From JAWRCU01 sp033542235 (lineage in GTDB: Bacteria > Pseudomonadota > Alphaproteobacteria > Rhizobiales > Rhizobiaceae): a stretch of 64,000 nt of DNA. Both the position numbers and the translations under genes were made by a program. The notes below the pieces were generated by a model. The model worked only from the letters and a program-made list of their open reading frames with translations. It did no database searches and had not been told where the DNA came from. The stretch is taken from assembly GCF_033542235.1 (NCBI RefSeq), contig NZ_JAWRCU010000001.1, forward strand, positions 62,001-126,000. Direction: 5' to 3'. Below are positions 19,248 to 29,725 of this stretch, piece by piece; within the stretch, counting starts at the first letter, position 1; each line of letters begins with the position of its first letter.

Positions 19248-20609
19248 TCAGCGTATCCGCGCGATGATGTGGTTGGCGAGCGCGACATAGTCGCCGTCGA
19301 AATGATGGTCGCCTGCGGTCCTGATAAGCTCCGCGCCGCTGCCGGCGAGCTGATCGCAAACGCTGTCGTCATCGTCAGCGCCATAGATGCATTGCACGAT
19401 CGAGGGCGGAATCCTGGTGACGTCCAGAAGCGTGGGATGCGACGTATCACCCTCCATCCCGAACCAGCCCGTGACGTCGAATTCGAATGTCGCCCAGCGG
19501 CCCAACCCCAATAGCGAAAGGAGGGACACACGAGCTTTCACGTCGGGCGGCAGCTTGTTGTAGGCGGCCGGGAGCACGTCCGCGCCGAACGAATAGCCGA
19601 TCAGCACAACGCGATGCACGTTCCAAGCCTTGGAATAGTGCTTCATGATGGCCGCCAGGTCTGCCGCTATCGTCTCGGGCGACCTTTTCGTCCAGAAATA
19701 GCGAAGCGAGTCGATACCCACTGTCGGCACGCCTGCTTGCGCAAGCGTTTCTCCCACCTGCCGGTCGATGTCGCGCCAGCCACCATCACCGGACACCACG
19801 ATTGCCATCGTGTCGTAGCGCGCCGTGGAGGGAAGGACTGCCAGAGGCAAGCCTGCCAACGGATTGTCTGCCGGTGCGGCAGTCTGCGCCAAAACAGTCT
19901 CAAGTGCGGCCGTCAACGCGTCTGTTTTCTCGCCGGTCGCCATCTTGCGGTCAATCGCAAATCCTTGGGCGATCAGCTCGGACACGTGCGCTGCGCCCGC
20001 CTGATCTGCCCCTGGGGTTTCAACCACGGTTACCTGGCCAGGCAGCGCACCCGCCTGCATGCCATAGATCCAACCTTTCCCGTCGGGCGTCTTGTGATGC
20101 GGCGCACCGCTGCAGAGCTCGCGACGCAAAGGCAGGTCTCCGGTCGGATCGACCGCGATGAACCGGCCGATTGTCTGGAGGGGTGATTGCCCCGCCAGCG
20201 CCAGCACCATCGAGCCGCCGCCCCCTGCACCTGCGAGCATAGGATCCATATAAGCCTCCGAGCCCACCGACCGTTGGATCAGCTGGCTCAGTTTCTCGAT
20301 ATCGCTGATGAAATAGACGCAATCTTCGCCGGACTCTGCCTTGGCAAGCGTCTTGCGCAGATCTATCCCGACCACCAGCGCTCCGGACGCTGCGAGTTTC
20401 CGTGCGGCCACCCAGTCACGATTTGTATACCCGCCTATGTCCGAGAACAGGAAAACGATGCCCTTTGCCGGAACGGTCGGCCGAACCAGTTCGGCGACGG
20501 AGAGCGTGTCAGTGTAAGGCAGCGGCTCAGGACGCATCCAGTAGACTGTGAACGCAGTCGCAGCGATCACCGCCGCCACGCTGAGACGGAAAAGAATTCT
20601 GCGCCTCAC
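19248..20609 (-). CDS. acvB: AcvB/VirJ family protein (lysyl-phosphatidylglycerol hydrolase type)
   Basis: A 453-residue protein with an N-terminal signal/anchor segment and two VirJ-like alpha/beta-hydrolase regions; the C-terminal one has the nucleophile motif GYSFGAD. AcvB of Agrobacterium is periplasmic and is reported to hydrolyse lysyl-phosphatidylglycerol, controlling its level; VirJ homologues affect virulence. The start is the GTG at 20609, which overlaps the TGA of lpiA (GTGA overlap), giving tight coupling with the synthase it is thought to counteract. Reading on upstream of this GTG only gives the wrong frame of lpiA. Confidence 0.9.
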   Translation of the reverse strand: MRRRILFRLSVAAVIAATAFTVYWMRPEPLPYTDTLSVAELVRPTVPAKGIVFLFSDIGGYTNRDWVAARKLAASGALVVGIDLRKTLAKAESGEDCVYFISDIEKLSQLIQRSVGSEAYMDPMLAGAGGGGSMVLALAGQSPLQTIGRFIAVDPTGDLPLRRELCSGAPHHKTPDGKGWIYGMQAGALPGQVTVVETPGADQAGAAHVSELIAQGFAIDRKMATGEKTDALTAALETVLAQTAAPADNPLAGLPLAVLPSTARYDTMAIVVSGDGGWRDIDRQVGETLAQAGVPTVGIDSLRYFWTKRSPETIAADLAAIMKHYSKAWNVHRVVLIGYSFGADVLPAAYNKLPPDVKARVSLLSLLGLGRWATFEFDVTGWFGMEGDTSHPTLLDVTRIPPSIVQCIYGADDDDSVCDQLAGSGAELIRTAGDHHFDGDYVALANHIIARIR

Positions 20610-23203
20610 TTCGCAATCACCCCCCGAATTCCGCCACTGATGAGCACGGTGACGTCGGCGATCGCAAGCAGCGGGTTGAGACCACCGGCCACCGCCATAT
20701 AGCGGGGCGACCACACTGGGTCGAACTTGTTCTTGAAGGCGCGCAGCCCCCGAAAATTGTAGAACGCCTCGCCGTGGTCGAATGCCGCGCGGCCGACGCG
20801 GTGCCACATAGGTGCGGCAGGGTTCTCGGAGAGGCCGGCCAGTGGCGCCATACCAAGCGTGAACCATTGGTAGCCCTCCTGCTTGAAGTGCAGCAGCAGG
20901 CGGGCGAACAGCACCTCCATGCTTCCCTTCGGCGCGTCCGGGTGGAAGCGCATGAGGTCGACTGTCGCCTCTTCCTTCAGCGCCGTGATCAGAATGTTGG
21001 CAAAAGCAAGAATGCGGCCGTTCTGCTTGAGCACGGCCACGGGCTGCGCGGTGATATAGCCTCGCTCGAATGCGCCGAGCGAAAAACCCTTCTCGCGCAC
21101 CGCATGTTCGGCCAGCCACGCGCTCGAAACGCGTTCCAATTGGTCGAGCACATTGCCAACTTGCTCGGCCGACAGGACTTCGAAGACGATGCCGTCGCGA
21201 TCGGCCTTGTTGAGAGCCGTGCGGATCGAGGCGCGTTTCGAGCCCTTGAGGTCAAAGGTTTCGAGCCTGACCCTCGCCTCCTCTCCAAGCTTGAAGGCCG
21301 AAAGCCCGGCGTCGGCATACATCGCGAGGCTCTCGGCCGGCACCTCGTAGAAGACGGCCCGTCCGCCATGCCGCCGTGCGAGCTCGACGAAGCGCCAGAC
21401 CAGTTCCTCATGAGCGTCGGGATTGCCGATCGGATCATAGAGCGCAATCCACGAGCGGCCGCGCTTGCCGTACATCAGGAAAGCGTCGCGGCCGGCGGAA
21501 AAGAGCAGGCTCTTGTCTCCCATTCGCACGAGATTCGCATCGGCTATGGGCTGGTTTTCGACGACAGCAACTGCGTCGCAGAGTTCGTCGGCTCCCGGCC
21601 GTGAGCTTTTGCCCGTCGGCGGACGCGTCAGCAGCCACACGGAAACGGCGCCCGCAGTCAGCCCGACTCCGAGCGCTGCCCGGAGGCTGCGCGGCGCTGT
21701 CGCGCCGAATTCGAACTGCCACCACAGCTCGTGCGAATAATCGACTTCCTTGTAGACGAAGAACAGTATCGCCAGCCCAAGAGCCAGGATGACACCGATA
21801 CAGAGCCACCATCCCGGCGACAACCTGTCCTGGGTGAGCGCGGCAGGCCGATTGAAGATGTTGCGGGTCAGCAGCAGTGCTCCAACCAGCACCGAAAGCA
21901 ACAGTGCCTCGCCGACTTCGAAGCCCTTAATGAAAGCAAGGACGATCGAAATCCCGGCAAGCACGATCGTCATCCACCAGGCGCCGTCGAGGCGGTGCAC
22001 GAGACCCCTTCCCGCGAAAATCATAAGCAAGCCGATGATGCTGGCGATGAAGTGGCCGGCTTCTACGACAGGAAGCGGAATTGCCGCCTGCAACCAGTCC
22101 AGCTTTTCATTCAGCGTCGGCGTGACGCCGGAGAAGACGAGCATGGCGCCGAGCACGACGGCAAAGGTCGAGAGCACGACGGGGACCAGCGCTATCGTGC
22201 CTCGCGCAAGCGCCACATTTGCGGCGGCCGCTCGCCTCAACTCGGCGACGGTGAGCGCGATCACCGCCACGACCAGCGGCACGACATAATAGATGACACG
22301 GTAGAGCAGCAGTGCGCCGACCAGCCCGTCAAGCGGCACCTTGCTGCCAAGCGCGCCTAGGATGACGGTCTCGAATATTCCGACGCCGCCAGGCACGTGG
22401 CTCAGTATACCGAGTCCGACGGCGACGGCGTAGACCGAGAGCATGGTTGGGAAATCTACGGAACCTGGAGGGAGCAGCACCCAGAGCACCAGCGCGGAAG
22501 CGATCAGGTCCACGAGCGTGGCGCCGAGCTGCAACGCGAGCGCTCCCGGTCCGGGGAGAGCTATGCTGCGCCCGAACAAGGTGACCTGTCGCGGCGCCAC
22601 TGCCGCCGCGATGAACGTCGCGCCGACGAGCGCAAGGATCAGGATCGCCACTGCCCGGACCGAGAAAGCTGGCAGACCCACAAGGGCTGCGAGCCTGGCG
22701 TCCGCAGCTGCAAGGCCGAGCCCGCCGACGAACAAAAGGCCAAAGCCGAATGCCGCGGTCACATATGCGATGATACGGGCGATGTCTTCGGGAGATACGC
22801 CGAGTGGCGAATAGAAGCGGTAGCGGATGGTTCCGCCGGTCAGAGGGCCAAACCCGGCAATGTTGCCGACCGCGTAGGCGCAGAAGCTGGTGAGGGCGAT
22901 TTGGCTGTACGGCGCCTTGCGGCCGACCAGTGCGAGCGCCTGGCGATCGTAGATCGAGAGTGCCGCGAAACTCACGGCGGTGAAGGCCAGCGCCAGGACG
23001 ACGTCCTTCCAGGAGGTGGTTTCGATGACTGCCACGAGGTCGTCGAAGACCACGTCGTCGAGCATGCGGCTCAGCGCCAGCGCCGAAAGCGCAACAACCG
23101 TAAGTATAGCCACCGCGAAAATGCGTGCACGATTGCGCTCCCAGAAGCTCCCGTTTTCCGTTTCGGCAGCGCTCTCTGCGGTGTTTTCGATGTCAAGGCT
23201 CAT
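20606..23203 (-). CDS. lpiA: Lysylphosphatidylglycerol synthase/flippase (MprF/LpiA)
   Basis: An 865-residue protein of full MprF length: an N-terminal membrane domain with about 14 helices (residues 25-540, flippase type, including the GFGPLTGGTIRYRFYS region) and a C-terminal cytosolic GNAT-like DUF2156 synthase domain (about 560-850). It transfers lysine from Lys-tRNA to phosphatidylglycerol and moves the product outward, giving resistance to cationic peptides and acid. In rhizobia lpiA is acid-inducible and forms an operon with acvB, as here. About 390 non-coding bases lie upstream and should hold its promoter. Confidence 0.95.
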   Translation of the reverse strand: MSLDIENTAESAAETENGSFWERNRARIFAVAILTVVALSALALSRMLDDVVFDDLVAVIETTSWKDVVLALAFTAVSFAALSIYDRQALALVGRKAPYSQIALTSFCAYAVGNIAGFGPLTGGTIRYRFYSPLGVSPEDIARIIAYVTAAFGFGLLFVGGLGLAAADARLAALVGLPAFSVRAVAILILALVGATFIAAAVAPRQVTLFGRSIALPGPGALALQLGATLVDLIASALVLWVLLPPGSVDFPTMLSVYAVAVGLGILSHVPGGVGIFETVILGALGSKVPLDGLVGALLLYRVIYYVVPLVVAVIALTVAELRRAAAANVALARGTIALVPVVLSTFAVVLGAMLVFSGVTPTLNEKLDWLQAAIPLPVVEAGHFIASIIGLLMIFAGRGLVHRLDGAWWMTIVLAGISIVLAFIKGFEVGEALLLSVLVGALLLTRNIFNRPAALTQDRLSPGWWLCIGVILALGLAILFFVYKEVDYSHELWWQFEFGATAPRSLRAALGVGLTAGAVSVWLLTRPPTGKSSRPGADELCDAVAVVENQPIADANLVRMGDKSLLFSAGRDAFLMYGKRGRSWIALYDPIGNPDAHEELVWRFVELARRHGGRAVFYEVPAESLAMYADAGLSAFKLGEEARVRLETFDLKGSKRASIRTALNKADRDGIVFEVLSAEQVGNVLDQLERVSSAWLAEHAVREKGFSLGAFERGYITAQPVAVLKQNGRILAFANILITALKEEATVDLMRFHPDAPKGSMEVLFARLLLHFKQEGYQWFTLGMAPLAGLSENPAAPMWHRVGRAAFDHGEAFYNFRGLRAFKNKFDPVWSPRYMAVAGGLNPLLAIADVTVLISGGIRGVIAK

Positions 23204-23597
23204 GAGCTATGGCCCGAGTTTGTCATATGCGCATCCAGCCTTCGGATTTGATGCAAATTTGCACGCCGGCGCCAGGGGCGGTGACGTTCCAAGCCTCGCA
23301 ATAGAGAAAGCATGCCGCAAAGAATCCATTTTAGCGTGTCTGCGGCTAACCTCCAATTGTGGCGGACGCACTGCACGACAGACCGGACGAGCACGCTAAT
23401 TCAGACTGTGACCATCTGTCGCTGGCCCTGCGATGCGGCTGTCGGCGGGAAGTCTGGGTCCAACGTCGGTGATGCCTCCATGGTTGCAACGCAAGGCTCC
23501 CGGTTGTGTGATCAATCCCACATCCAGCGAACCGCGGTCGATCTAAGCTGAACACGTTTCAGGGTTGGGCTGGGGCAGGTCACGCGGGAGGAGCATC
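23204..23597. promoter_or_regulatory. Divergent intergenic region between lpiA and the DUF1127 gene
   Basis: About 390 bases with no supported gene. It must contain the promoter of the minus-strand lpiA operon and that of the plus-strand DUF1127 gene. I could not pick out reliable promoter boxes. Confidence 0.4.
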
Positions 23598-23768
23598 GTG
23601 TCCATTCCGACCATGCGATCCATATTGCGATTCTACCGAAACCGCCGGGCGCGCCAGCTGGAAGCCCGGACCATCGCCGAGATGGATGCCTCCTTTCTGA
23701 AGGACATCGGAATGAGTGGGGCTCCCCCATGGACCTTGATCGATATGGGTAAGCGCCCGCGCAAATAG
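23598..23768 (+). CDS. Small DUF1127 family protein
   Basis: A 56-residue, arginine-rich protein with the DUF1127 pattern (RNRRARQLEARTIAEMDASFLKDIGMS). In alphaproteobacteria such proteins affect phosphate and carbon metabolism, RNA turnover or stress responses, often as RNA-interacting regulators. GGGAGGAG lies four to five bases before GTG 23598, which I take as the start; ATG 23613 is the alternative. Confidence 0.82.
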   Translation: MSIPTMRSILRFYRNRRARQLEARTIAEMDASFLKDIGMSGAPPWTLIDMGKRPRK

Positions 23769-23805
23769 CTGTCGCAGGAAGCTTGGCGCACCTCGAGATC
23801 GAGGC

Positions 23806-23846
23806 TGGAGCGGCGTGCACTCCGATGACAACGCGACGCCGCTCCA
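23806..23846. terminator. Hairpin between convergent genes
   Basis: A perfect 11-bp inverted repeat, TGGAGCGGCGT/ACGCCGCTCCA, with a 19-base loop, lies between the ends of the convergent DUF1127 and helicase genes. There is no T tract. It could serve as a shared transcription end or be an intergenic repeat. Confidence 0.4.
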
Positions 23847-23903
23847 AGTTCACGGATCGGATCTATCCGAAAATGTCATGCCTTTCGGTCCGAATGCTCG
23901 AGC

Positions 23904-25277
<1,374 letters not shown>

Positions 25278-25605
25278 TCTATTCTTCTTTCAACGGCCCT
25301 CGCGGCCGCAAGCCTTTTGTGGCAGGGCGCAACCTGCCGACATGATCATTCATTGGAAACGACAAGGCGGCGGGCGGCCTGCCCGCGCGGCTGCGCTGTC
25401 GTGCCCGCTGCCTCATGCCGCGGGGCTCTTTCGCCGCCACCGAAGAATCCGGGAGGGGAAAGCAGACGCAACCAAGTCCTATTCGAAAGGAAAGCCGGAA
25501 GCCCGGCCCAAGCGCCTATGAGGCGGCATATGGAGGAGTTCGGCCGAGAACGCAAGCAAATTGATGCTGCAGTGCAAAATCAAGCCGGAATAGCCATTCC
25601 CCACA
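25278..25605. other. Gene-free stretch of about 330 bases
   Basis: No supported gene. It lies upstream of the helicase and downstream of the DUF1697 gene, both on the minus strand. The helicase promoter should lie here. Confidence 0.35.
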
Positions 25606-26145
25606 TCAGCTATTGCTCGCGTTCTCCGCCAGCTCGAGCAGCTTCAGAACCGTGTTCCAGTTGCGCGCCGTATTGCCGACGCCAATGCCTTTGTCGAATT
25701 TTACCGCAAGTTTCGACGTGCCGAAGCCGTGCGGCGTATGCAGATAAGCCACCTTGTCAACGATCTCGATCCGCTCGCCGTCACGCGCGCAGGTGCGCAG
25801 CGCCTCGATCCTGCCCGGCTCGGGCTTCGCCTCCAACACCGCTGCGTGCAGGAATTTCGGAACCTTTACAGCATCGGGAAACGGGTTCTGCTCGACAAGC
25901 TTGCGCCATTCGGCAAGCGATGGCGCATAGATGGCCTTGGTGAAGCGGAACTTGTCCTCGCAGATTTCCGCGACGGTCTTCAGCATTTTGTCGCGCGGCA
26001 TGGCCGTCTTCAAGAAGGCGTTGCCGCTGTTGATGTAGGTGCCGACGCTGTGGAACCCGGCCGCGGTCAGCGCCTCGCGCAGCGGTTTGGTCGGCAGCTG
26101 CGTCGCACCGCCGACGCCGCGAAAGAGGATGATGTATACGGTCAC
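25606..26145 (-). CDS. DUF1697 domain protein
   Basis: A 179-residue protein of the DUF1697 family: it begins with the family pattern (YIILFRGVGG ... LREALTAAGF ... GTYINSGNAFL) and ends with the typical FGTSKLAVKFDKGIGVGNTARNWNTVLKL block. The family has no known function, though the conserved R, N and W/T residues suggest nucleotide or nucleic acid binding. The start is GTG 26145, without a strong ribosome binding site. Confidence 0.88.
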   Translation of the reverse strand: MTVYIILFRGVGGATQLPTKPLREALTAAGFHSVGTYINSGNAFLKTAMPRDKMLKTVAEICEDKFRFTKAIYAPSLAEWRKLVEQNPFPDAVKVPKFLHAAVLEAKPEPGRIEALRTCARDGERIEIVDKVAYLHTPHGFGTSKLAVKFDKGIGVGNTARNWNTVLKLLELAENASNS

Positions 26146-26409
26146 AGCTGCTGCTTGCTCACTTCGCCGTCACAGACCACTTGCCCTGACGCGCCACTCT
26201 CGTTCGAGGTCACCGGCGCTCCCTCTCCTCGCAAATACGGCGAACTATTTCGCCCTCTTTCACCCATTTGGGTAATGCGGTGAATTCCGGTCTCGGGCAA
26301 AATCACTGCCCTCGAAGACTCTGTTTTCGTGACCAACGGCAATTTCCGCCGGAGTTCGCACCAGCCGGAGACGCCCTTCCGGCTTGCCCCCGGACGAGTT
26401 GCGGCGGAG

Positions 26410-26447
26410 CGGTCGGCATTGACCACGACAATGCCGACCGTTTTTTT
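26410..26447 (+). terminator. Rho-independent terminator on the plus strand with no plus-strand gene
   Basis: A perfect 12-bp stem (CGGTCGGCATTG at 26410-26421 with CAATGCCGACCG at 26429-26440), a seven-base loop and a run of seven T. The orientation serves plus-strand transcription, yet both flanking genes are on the minus strand. A second small hairpin (GCCGGA...TCCGGC) lies about 40 bases upstream. It may end an unannotated RNA. Confidence 0.7.
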
Positions 26448-26484
26448 GATGGGATCCCGGCCACATTCTTGATGAGGCGGGATT

Positions 26485-28293
26485 CTAAACAAAAAGATCG
26501 ACCTTTTCGAACTTCGTCACGTCGATCAGGCCGACGTCCGAAATCCTGAGTTCCGGGATGACCACCAGGGCCAGCAATGAGTGTTGCATGTAGGCATTGT
26601 TGAGCGAGCAGCCCAGCCTGCGCATCGCCTCCGTCAGCTTCTCCGCTTTGGCCGCGACAATCTCGGCGCGCTCGTCCGACATCAGCCCGGCGATCGGCAT
26701 CTCGACCAGCGCAAGCTGCTGGCCTCTCGAGAAGATCACCACCCCGCCACCGACCTCGGCAAGGCGGTTCGCTGCGAGCGCCATGTCCTCCTTGTTCGTG
26801 CCGACCACGATCATGTGGTGGGAATCATGCGCGACCGTCGAGGCGATGGCGCAATCCTCGACATAGCCGAACCCGGAGACGAACCCGTTGACCACCGCGC
26901 CGGTGCCGCGATGTCGCTCGACGAGCCCGATCTGGCATACGTCGTTCTCACGATCCATTGCGACCAGCCCGTCCTCGACCGCGAGGTCGGCTTCGAGAGC
27001 GCGCGTCGGCGCCTGGTTCTCGATGACGCCGATCACGCGGGCACGGACCTCGTTCGCGCCCTTCGGAGCAACGATATCGAAATCCTTGGCCGCGAGCCTC
27101 TTACCGAGCTTCACCGTGTTCTTGGCGCTCTCGGGATAGTCGTAGGCCGCGATCTCGATTCCGAGCTTGCCGCCTTGCGCCAGCCTGACGCCGTGACCAT
27201 AGACCTCGTCGATGCCGAGCGTCGGCAGGTCGGAAACGATCAGGAAATCGGCGAGCCGGCCCGGCGCGATCGAGCCCAGCTCGCGCTCCAGCCGAAAATG
27301 CTGCGCCGTGTTGATCGTCGCCATCTGGATCGCGGTCACAGGCTTCAGCCCTTGCGCGATGGCGTGGCGCACGACGCGATCCATGTGCCCCTCGTTGACG
27401 AGCGTGCCGGAATGGCTGTCGTCGGTGCACAGGATGAAGTTGCGTGGGTCTATGCCTGCCTCGGTCACCGCCTTGATCTGGGTTGCGACGTCGTACCAGG
27501 CCGAGCCCAGTCTCAGCATCGCCTTCATGCCTTGGCGCACACGGGCGATCGCATCCTCGACGCGCGTGCCCTCGTGATCATCCTCGGGCCCGCCGGCAAC
27601 ATAGCCATGGAAAGCCAGGCCGAGATCGCGCGAGGCGTAGTGCCCGCCGATCGTCTTGCCGGCCTTCGCCGTCGCAGCGATCTCGCCCGCCATCACCGGG
27701 TCGTTTGCGGCAACGCCGGGAAAGTTCATCACCTCGCCAAGCCCGATGATGTTCGGCCAGGTCATCGCCTCGGCGACGTCCTCGACGCTGAGTTGGGCGC
27801 CGGCATTCTCCAGCCCCGGCGCCGAGGGCACGCAGGAGGGCATTTGCACATGCACGTTGATGGGCATGGCGGCAGCCTCGTCGTGCATCAGGCGCACACC
27901 TGCGAGGCCGAGCACATTCGCGATCTCGTGCGGGTCGATGAACATCGATGTCGTGCCGTGCGGGATCACCGCGCGGCAGAACTCGGTGACCGTCACCATG
28001 CCGCTTTCGACATGCATATGGCCGTCACAGAGGCCGGGCACGAGATAGCGGCCGCCGGCATCGACCACCTTAGTCTCCGGACCGATCGCGCCGCTGGCGT
28101 CGGGCCCGCAATAAGCGAAGCGGCCGGCCGCGATCGCGAGATCCGTCGCGGGGATGATCTCCCCGGAATGGACGTTCACCCAGCGGCCGTTCTTGACGAC
28201 GAGGTCGGCTGGGTTCCTTCCCATCGCGACGTCGACGAGCAGCGTTGCCACCTCGGTCCATGGCTTCGGTTTCTCCGTCATCAAGTCTCGCAT
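26485..28293 (-). CDS. ade: Adenine deaminase
   Basis: A 602-residue amidohydrolase-superfamily enzyme. Metal ligands are visible in the GLCDGHMHVESG motif, the IGLGEVMN block and FILCTDDSHSGTLV, and the C-terminal Ade domain carries GFVSGFG ... AHDSHHMIVVGTN and ends with LALVVIPELRISD. It deaminates adenine to hypoxanthine in purine salvage. The most likely start is ATG 28293 (AGGA eight bases upstream); an upstream extension to 28422 has no family sequence. It is a single gene, with the orphan plus-strand terminator just beyond its stop. Confidence 0.94.
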   Translation of the reverse strand: MRDLMTEKPKPWTEVATLLVDVAMGRNPADLVVKNGRWVNVHSGEIIPATDLAIAAGRFAYCGPDASGAIGPETKVVDAGGRYLVPGLCDGHMHVESGMVTVTEFCRAVIPHGTTSMFIDPHEIANVLGLAGVRLMHDEAAAMPINVHVQMPSCVPSAPGLENAGAQLSVEDVAEAMTWPNIIGLGEVMNFPGVAANDPVMAGEIAATAKAGKTIGGHYASRDLGLAFHGYVAGGPEDDHEGTRVEDAIARVRQGMKAMLRLGSAWYDVATQIKAVTEAGIDPRNFILCTDDSHSGTLVNEGHMDRVVRHAIAQGLKPVTAIQMATINTAQHFRLERELGSIAPGRLADFLIVSDLPTLGIDEVYGHGVRLAQGGKLGIEIAAYDYPESAKNTVKLGKRLAAKDFDIVAPKGANEVRARVIGVIENQAPTRALEADLAVEDGLVAMDRENDVCQIGLVERHRGTGAVVNGFVSGFGYVEDCAIASTVAHDSHHMIVVGTNKEDMALAANRLAEVGGGVVIFSRGQQLALVEMPIAGLMSDERAEIVAAKAEKLTEAMRRLGCSLNNAYMQHSLLALVVIPELRISDVGLIDVTKFEKVDLFV

Positions 28294-28569
28294 GCTGGTC
28301 ATCCTGGAACCATGATCCCGGAGAGCGGGATGAATGACTGCTCGCCAAACCCGACCTCCGATTCCGGCGAATGTGCCAAGACCCGATCGTCTTGACCAGT
28401 CGTCGCTCGTCAGGATCGGCAAAAAGCCTCGCGCTCAGGCATCTAGCCAGATGCCTACCCCAAAAAGCGGTAGCTCCTACCGCGAATGGCCTACCCTACT
28501 GACCGATGATGATGTTGGTTGAGATGGCCGCGCCTTCCGTATGGTAATTTGACGATCGAGAGGGGTGTC

Positions 28570-29658
28570 ATGTCGCTGATGCGTCGTGCCGCAATCATGG
28601 CGGCGACCGTGGCTTTGTGCGGTCCGGTCGCAGCAATTGCGACCGAGCAGGTTGGCGAGGCGGTTCTGATCAAAACCTCCGTCACCGGCCAGGGTGGTCC
28701 GCTGGTCGCCAAGGATCCTGTTCACAGAGACGAGCGGATCCAGACCTCCAATTCGGGGCTCGGCCAGTTCGTATTCAGGGACGGCACAAAGCTGGCCGTC
28801 GGTTGGGGCTCGTCCGTCGTCATCGATAAATTCGTGTTCGACGACTCGAACTCCGTGAAGAAGCTGTCGATCAAGGCGGCGAAGGGGACGTTTCGCTGGA
28901 TCAGCGGAAACTCGAAGTCCTCGGCCTACCAGATATTGACACCTGCCGGCACCATCGGGGTCCGCGGAACCGTCTTCGACTTCTATGTCGGCCGAGACGG
29001 GACGACTGCCGTCGTCCTGTTGAGCGGCCAGGCCCAGTTCTGCGGGGCCAATGGCTGCAGGCAGTTGAAGCAGCACTGCGACTGCGTGGTCGCCACGCCG
29101 GGCAGCGGCGTCAGCGACACCCGGCGAGTCAACCGAAGCATCTTCGCTACGCTTGGCAACCAGCGCGCCCTGTCCTTCCTGACGGGCACGCAGCGGCTCT
29201 CGACGGGTTTTGGCACGATGGGAACCAGCTGCGGCCTTTCGATGGCGGCGGCTGGGTCTTCCGACCCGTCACGCAACCCTGACAGCAGGGCAGAGACTCC
29301 TGCCAGGCCCAACAATCCAAATACCCCTGGCAAGCCGGATAGCCCAGCCAAGCCAGACAGCCCAGGCAAACCAAATAACACCGGCAAGCCAAATAACCCT
29401 GGCACCCCAAACCCGCCCGACAGGCCGAGCACACCGGATCGGCCGAGTACGCCCGACAAACCCGGCGGCCCAGATAAGCCCGACACGCCGGATACTCCCA
29501 ATCAACCCGACAAGCCTGACAGCCCTGATACGGACAGGCATCACCACGATAGAGGCAGAGGCCATCACGATCATGGGCATGGCAGGGGCAACGGGCACTC
29601 AGACGATGACTCCGACAGCGACCATGGTGAACACGGCCATGGGCCTAATCGAAGATAA
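28570..29658 (+). CDS. FecR-domain secreted protein with Pro-rich repeats and a His-rich tail
   Basis: A 362-residue exported protein. It has a signal peptide (ending near PVAAIA), a FecR domain (about residues 30-150, with TGQGG, FRDGTKLAVGWGSSVVID and TPAGTIGVRGTVFDFYVG), a spacer, then about 30 Pro-rich units of the type xxPxxP (NPDSRAETP, GKPDSPAKPD) and finally a His/Asp/Gly-rich end (HHHDRGRGHHDHGHG). The tail could bind divalent metals; the Pro region is a rigid, possibly wall-spanning stalk. Such FecR proteins are not classic sigma regulators. ATG 28570 has GAGAGGGG four bases upstream. A TAGGGCAG-type repeat lies after the stop. Confidence 0.82.
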   Translation: MSLMRRAAIMAATVALCGPVAAIATEQVGEAVLIKTSVTGQGGPLVAKDPVHRDERIQTSNSGLGQFVFRDGTKLAVGWGSSVVIDKFVFDDSNSVKKLSIKAAKGTFRWISGNSKSSAYQILTPAGTIGVRGTVFDFYVGRDGTTAVVLLSGQAQFCGANGCRQLKQHCDCVVATPGSGVSDTRRVNRSIFATLGNQRALSFLTGTQRLSTGFGTMGTSCGLSMAAAGSSDPSRNPDSRAETPARPNNPNTPGKPDSPAKPDSPGKPNNTGKPNNPGTPNPPDRPSTPDRPSTPDKPGGPDKPDTPDTPNQPDKPDSPDTDRHHHDRGRGHHDHGHGRGNGHSDDDSDSDHGEHGHGPNRR

Positions 29659-29672
29659 GAGCAGGCAATAGG

Positions 29673-29725
29673 GGCAGTAAGGCAAAGTACGAACAGCCCC
29701 GCCCTGCCCTACTGCCCTGCCTCCA
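29673..29725. repeat. TAGGGCAG-type inverted repeat between convergent genes
   Basis: Imperfect palindrome: left arm resembles AGGCAATAGGGGCAGTAAGG and right arm is its near complement (CCCTACTGCCCTGCCT). On the minus strand the repeat starts at the TAG stop of the cyclase gene (CAG TAG GGC AGG). Members of the same family occur at about 41693-41827, 49183-49205 and 50742-50788. Confidence 0.6.

Noticed and set aside
26581..28395. 604-residue plus-strand frame opposite to adenine deaminase
   Set aside because: A shadow of ade; no family sequence, no ribosome binding site.
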